A stretch of 9,321 nucleotides of DNA from Pseudomonadota bacterium (lineage in GTDB: Bacteria > Pseudomonadota > Gammaproteobacteria > Burkholderiales > Burkholderiaceae_C). The position numbers were made by a program, and so were the translations under genes. Every line of letters starts with the position of its first letter. Within the stretch, counting starts at the first letter, position 1. The notes beneath the pieces are model-generated. The model did not search any database. It worked only from the letters and a program-made list of their open reading frames with translations, and was not told where the DNA came from. Location: NCBI GenBank assembly GCA_023442945.1, contig JAEZWW010000012.1, positions 1-9,321 on the forward strand. The letters run 5' to 3'. Shown here piece after piece: positions 6,965 through 9,321 of this stretch.

Positions 6965-8746
6965 GTGCAGCAAGCGCGAAGCATGCCCGCAGCGAGGACG
7001 CGCGCGATCGAGATCGCTCAGCAGGATCTGCTGCAGCGCATCGGGCAAGGCGGCTTCATCCAGTTCCACCCGGCGCTTGCCGAACGCCTCGGCTTCAAGG
7101 CTGCGCTGTTTCTGGGGCACGCGCTCTACTGGTCGCGCCATCTCGCGCGGCACCAGCCACGCAGGAATGGCTGGTTCTACATGACAGCCAGCCAGTGGCA
7201 GACCGCCACCGGCCTGACGACGCGAGAGCAGGTGGCCGTGCGTGCCAACCTGGTCGAGGCGGGCCTGATCGCCGAGCATGTCTCGGGACGCCCGGCTCGC
7301 CTTCATTACCGCGTCGATGCTGGCCGGCTGGCGGAATGGGCCGGGCTACATGCTGACTTCGAGGGTGCGCCGACGGTGACCTGGGACGCGTTCGCGCCCT
7401 GGCTCAAGGACTCGATCCGCTTTTACCAGCCATTGGTCGCGGTCAGCGGATCGGTAGCCTCAGGCCTTTACCTCTCGTATTTGCTGGGAGCGCAGCACCA
7501 GGCTGTGCGCGGCTACCGCTGTGACATATCTGGTTTCTTCCAGGTTTCTCAGGATGACGTGCGCCTTGCCCTGTGTCTTGGCAGCAAGACACAGCGCAAT
7601 GCGCGTGAGCGACTTCGTGCCCACGGTCTGATCGTCGAGCGCAATATGGGGGTTCGTGTCGATCTCGAAGCCTTGCAGCACGCCCTGACGCAAACGCAGT
7701 CGGCTGGATCATCTGCACCGTCACTTCAGCTGGTAGAGGCCAAGGGTCTCCAGTCCGACTCGGAACCCACTACATCGGAGCTGGCAGGCGCCGTGCGCTG
7801 GCTCAGTCAATCGTCAGATCGCCCTGCAGGCGAGCCCGTCAGCTACGCCGAGCGCCGCGACGATCAGCTACAGCTCGCCTTATTTGGCCGCTGGCTGGCC
7901 GAATCCGAAGTTGGGCAGACCACCACAAGGACGTTCGCTCGAATGTTCGGTCAGCCGGACAACGCTTCAACTGGAGCTCTTCATCTTGCGGATTCCGTAC
8001 AAGAAGCGAGGCAGCTGCCCGATACAGGCCCGTGTCAACCAATTGCCGTTTTGTCGAAACTAGAACCTGCCGTTTCGTCGAAACTGAAGGGGCAGCCTGC
8101 CGAAAACGCGAACCTACCTTGCCGTTTTGTCGAATCTCAGTTGCCGTTTTGTCGATCCCATATACAAGAACTAAACAATGAAAGAACAACTACGACAACC
8201 GCGCAGGCGCGCGAGGACGATGGCAACCCCAGTTTCGACAAAACGGCAGGTCGTCGTCGTCGGATTTCTCAGAGGGAAGACTCGATACCGGCTCCCCAAG
8301 TCGAAAAGGTCGACCACAACCCTGGCGAGCCACTCACCATGCCGGAATGCTTGTCGAAGGGCTGGCACGAAGGGGTGCGAAGCACGCTTGCTTCCGCACC
8401 CGTGGAAATCCGGCAGTCCCTGCTCGACGAGCTCGAAGGCCAGATGGGCCTGCAGGGCAAAACCATCCAGAACCCGCCGGGCTACCTCTATGCCCTGATT
8501 CGTCGCCATCACCAGGGCACCCTGGAACTCGCGTTGGCACCAGCGATTGCGGCCCGGCGTGCCAGTCGCCAGAGAGCTGAAGCGGCCATAGCTAAGGCTT
8601 TGCAACCTCACCTGTCGGAAGAGGCGCCAAAGTCCGACCTCTCATCCGCGGAGGTGGCACAGCTGCCCTCGCAGGCTGCCATCGAAGCGCGGGCCAAGCT
8701 GGCCGAGCTTCGACAAGCCTATGGAAGGCAGGGAGGGGGCAAATGA
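6965..8746 (+). CDS. Large ICE replication protein (STY4528-like) with two wHTH domains
   Basis: This 593-residue protein resembles the pathogenicity-island replication proteins found after parB in SPI-7/PFGI-1-like elements. It has three parts. Two winged-helix-like modules lie at about 30-125 (FIQFHPALAERLGFKAALFL, then WFYMTASQWQTATGLTTREQ, RANLVEAGLIAEH, HYRVD) and 150-240 (IRFYQPLVAVSGSVASGLYLS, FFQVSQDDVRLALCLGSKTQ, RERLRAHGLIVER). A long polar linker covers about 245-450. The C-terminal part, 455-593, contains NPPGYLYALIRRHHQG (503-518), like the GYL helices at the ends of DnaT- or phage-type primosome proteins. I infer that it binds the origin and recruits host helicase or primase. 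GTG 6965 is preceded by AGAAGG (6951-6956); ATG 6983 is an alternative start. Oddly, the linker DNA carries an iteron array (8043-8248), so the gene may contain its own binding sites. Confidence 0.85.
   Translation: MQQARSMPAARTRAIEIAQQDLLQRIGQGGFIQFHPALAERLGFKAALFLGHALYWSRHLARHQPRRNGWFYMTASQWQTATGLTTREQVAVRANLVEAGLIAEHVSGRPARLHYRVDAGRLAEWAGLHADFEGAPTVTWDAFAPWLKDSIRFYQPLVAVSGSVASGLYLSYLLGAQHQAVRGYRCDISGFFQVSQDDVRLALCLGSKTQRNARERLRAHGLIVERNMGVRVDLEALQHALTQTQSAGSSAPSLQLVEAKGLQSDSEPTTSELAGAVRWLSQSSDRPAGEPVSYAERRDDQLQLALFGRWLAESEVGQTTTRTFARMFGQPDNASTGALHLADSVQEARQLPDTGPCQPIAVLSKLEPAVSSKLKGQPAENANLPCRFVESQLPFCRSHIQELNNERTTTTTAQAREDDGNPSFDKTAGRRRRISQREDSIPAPQVEKVDHNPGEPLTMPECLSKGWHEGVRSTLASAPVEIRQSLLDELEGQMGLQGKTIQNPPGYLYALIRRHHQGTLELALAPAIAARRASRQRAEAAIAKALQPHLSEEAPKSDLSSAEVAQLPSQAAIEARAKLAELRQAYGRQGGGK
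8043..8248. repeat. Iteron-like 18-bp repeat array inside the replication gene
   Basis: The consensus is TGCCGTTTTGTCGAAACT. Direct copies start at 8044 (exact), 8068 (one mismatch, TTTC for TTTT), 8120 (TCT end instead of ACT) and 8142 (core exact, 3' end diverged to TCGATCC). An exact inverted copy is at 8231-8248 (AGTTTCGACAAAACGGCA). A degenerate copy may begin at 8098 (TGCCGAAAACGCGAAC). Start-to-start spacings are 24 bp for the first pair and 22 bp for the second, about two helical turns each. In translation the first two copies read AVLSKL/AVSSKL, the third CRFVES, the fourth LPFCRS and the inverted one SFDKTA, so what is conserved is DNA and not peptide. The arrangement resembles a plasmid iteron origin or partition site. 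Confidence 0.75.
8160..8192. other. A+T-rich tract between iterons (candidate unwinding element)
   Basis: 25 of these 33 bases are A or T, in surroundings well above 50% G+C. The tract lies directly between the last direct iteron (ending about 8158) and the inverted one (from 8231), where an iteron origin would have its duplex-unwinding element. No DnaA box (TTATCCACA or close) was noticed beside it. The tract also codes for the linker stretch IQELNNERTT, so the bias could partly reflect its amino acids. Confidence 0.35.
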
Positions 8747-8898
8747 TCGCGCTCTTGTTCAGTAACTCAGTTGGACATTTCGGCCAACGTGGTACGCCGT
8801 ACCACGTTGGCCGTTTTGTCTCAGTTCTGCACCCAGTAAGACATTTCGGGCAACGTGGCACGCCGTGCCGCGTTGCCCGTTTTGTCCCACCGCATTGA
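8743..8898 (+). CDS. 51-residue small ORF with two internal repeats (possible leader peptide)
   Basis: An ATG at 8743 overlaps the preceding TGA as ATGA and follows an excellent ribosome binding site (GGAGG, 8732-8736, six bases of spacing). The frame stays open for 51 codons to TGA 8896-8898, 12 bp before the next gene. The peptide begins MIALLFSNS and then holds two copies, 22 residues apart, of HFGQRGTPxxVxRFV; it ends in PPH. It has no recognised domain. The repeats are the coding reflection of the two palindromes below. Base changes between copies fall as synonymous changes in the left arms and amino-acid changes in the right arms, as expected if pairing and not the peptide is conserved. 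It could be a true small protein, a leader peptide whose translation opens the hairpins, or a chance frame. Confidence 0.4.
   Translation: MIALLFSNSVGHFGQRGTPYHVGRFVSVLHPVRHFGQRGTPCRVARFVPPH
8774..8820. repeat. Palindrome copy 1 (hairpin, terminator-like)
   Basis: The arms CGGCCAACGTGGTACG (8781-8796) and its exact complement (8798-8813) surround a single base at 8797, so the DNA is a perfect 16-bp-armed palindrome; as RNA it would be a 15-bp stem with a 3-nt GCC loop. The outer flanks GACATTT and TTTTGTC continue the symmetry at the GACA/TGTC ends. On the + strand the stem is followed by TTTTG, so it could be an intrinsic terminator. It is too long and too perfect for a typical terminator and recurs 66 bp downstream, so a protein-binding or origin role is just as likely. 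Confidence 0.8.
8840..8886. repeat. Palindrome copy 2 (hairpin, terminator-like)
   Basis: This is the same design as copy 1: arms at 8847-8862 and 8864-8879 around base 8863, pairing at 15 of 16 positions, with the remaining pair a G-U wobble in RNA (T8856 against G8870). The flanks are again GACATTT and TTTTGTC. Relative to copy 1, one C-G pair became G-C (8784/8810 to 8850/8876) and one T-A pair became C-G (8793/8801 to 8859/8867), so pairing was kept while sequence changed. Its right edge is 24 bp before the ATG of the next gene. Confidence 0.8.
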
Positions 8899-8910
8899 AG
8901 GATCAACCAC

Positions 8911-9321
8911 ATGACCAGCCAAGAACTCTTCTTAGCGTTGCTTCACCGTCTCCAGCGCTATCCGGATGCCATGGTCTTGCACGCAATGCTTCGACAGCAA
9001 GCCGATGTTTCCGAATTCAAAGGAAGTGCATCGCACATCTCGCTCGACCTGCTGGGGAGCTTGGTGCACATGAGACAGGTGCAGCGTTCTCTTACCAGGT
9101 TGGGCGAGATGGGCCTGCTTCAGTGCCGAACTCACGCGAATTACAAGACGCACGTCACTGTTGATCGTGCGGCCGTCAAGGCTCTTCTGCGAACCCCGAT
9201 CAGCCCATACGTACCTGGTGTCATCGATGACGGATTTTCGCTGCTCGATGAATTGAATGCAGAAGCCGAGGCCGACGCCAAAAAGGTTGCTGATGAAGCC
9301 CTCAAGCGCGCCAGCGATAGC
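8911..9321 (+). CDS. Winged-helix-like replication-module protein (5' part)
   Basis: The frame is open from ATG 8911 to the right edge: 137 codons without a stop. GAAGGA at 8897-8902 is the ribosome binding site, eight bases upstream. The protein begins MTSQELFLALLHRLQRYPDAM. Residues about 40-90 again follow the wHTH pattern of the upstream genes: ISLDLLGSLVHMRQVQRSLTRLGEMGLLQCR and then a wing, YKTHVTVDRAAVKALL. After about residue 115 it is acidic and alanine-rich (ELNAEAEADAKKVADEALKRAS), probably a helix or coiled coil leading into a part outside the window. In related islands, proteins of the DUF3158 or PFL_4669 type, an SSB and a topoisomerase III follow here; I cannot tell which family this belongs to. 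The twin palindromes immediately upstream may control it. Confidence 0.8.
   Translation, partial: MTSQELFLALLHRLQRYPDAMVLHAMLRQQADVSEFKGSASHISLDLLGSLVHMRQVQRSLTRLGEMGLLQCRTHANYKTHVTVDRAAVKALLRTPISPYVPGVIDDGFSLLDELNAEAEADAKKVADEALKRASDS

Noticed and set aside
8178..8498. 106-codon + strand frame within the replication gene
   Set aside because: It is an out-of-frame overlap, Arg/Thr-rich, without a family pattern; the enclosing frame has a plausible C-terminal domain (NPPGYL) here.
8592..8912. 106-codon minus-strand frame with two similar GVPRxPKC peptides
   Set aside because: The peptide repeat is produced by translating the two palindromes backwards; the frame lies opposite the end of the replication gene and has no independent support.

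Overview
The window joins two different kinds of DNA. Bases 1 to about 2,690 look like the chromosome of a betaproteobacterium of the order Burkholderiales, probably Comamonadaceae: strongly G+C-rich coding DNA with the conserved order holB (3' end only), pilZ, tatD and a secreted ankyrin-repeat protein, followed by a REP-like inverted repeat of the 'GGCTGAGC...TTGTCGAAG' type that is common in that group.

From about 2,690 to 2,890 there are no genes and the sequence turns A+T-rich. From 2,895 to the right edge every gene is on the + strand and tightly packed: a ParA ATPase, a large ParB-type protein, a DUF2857-like protein, a small winged-helix (wHTH)-like protein, a large wHTH-like replication protein, a 51-codon small ORF, and the 5' part of another wHTH-like gene that runs off the window. 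This gene set and order match the partition/replication end module of integrative and conjugative elements (ICEs) of the PFGI-1/PAPI-1/SPI-7/ICEclc superfamily, in which parA lies near one end of the element. The chromosome-element junction therefore probably lies between about 2,690 and 2,890. I see no tRNA gene or obvious tRNA 3' fragment there.

The likely logic of the module is as follows. ParA and ParB stabilise the excised or replicating element. The DUF2857 protein and the wHTH proteins probably build an initiation or primosome complex that lets the element replicate like a plasmid. A sigma70-like promoter at 2809-2838 is well placed to drive the whole operon.

The most interesting part is at the DNA level. 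(1) Inside the reading frame of the large replication protein (8043-8248) are four direct copies and one inverted copy of an 18-bp repeat, consensus TGCCGTTTTGTCGAAACT. They are read in different codon frames, so they are conserved as DNA. They flank an A+T-rich tract, as in an iteron replication origin. (2) Directly after that gene are two tandem 47-bp near-perfect palindromes (8774-8820 and 8840-8886), spaced 66 bp apart. The differences between them are base-pair compensatory, and their right ends carry the same CCGTTTTGTC core as the iterons. (3) Both palindromes lie inside an unlisted 51-codon ORF with an ATGA overlap and a strong ribosome binding site. Together these suggest an unrecognised origin and control region for this ICE family.
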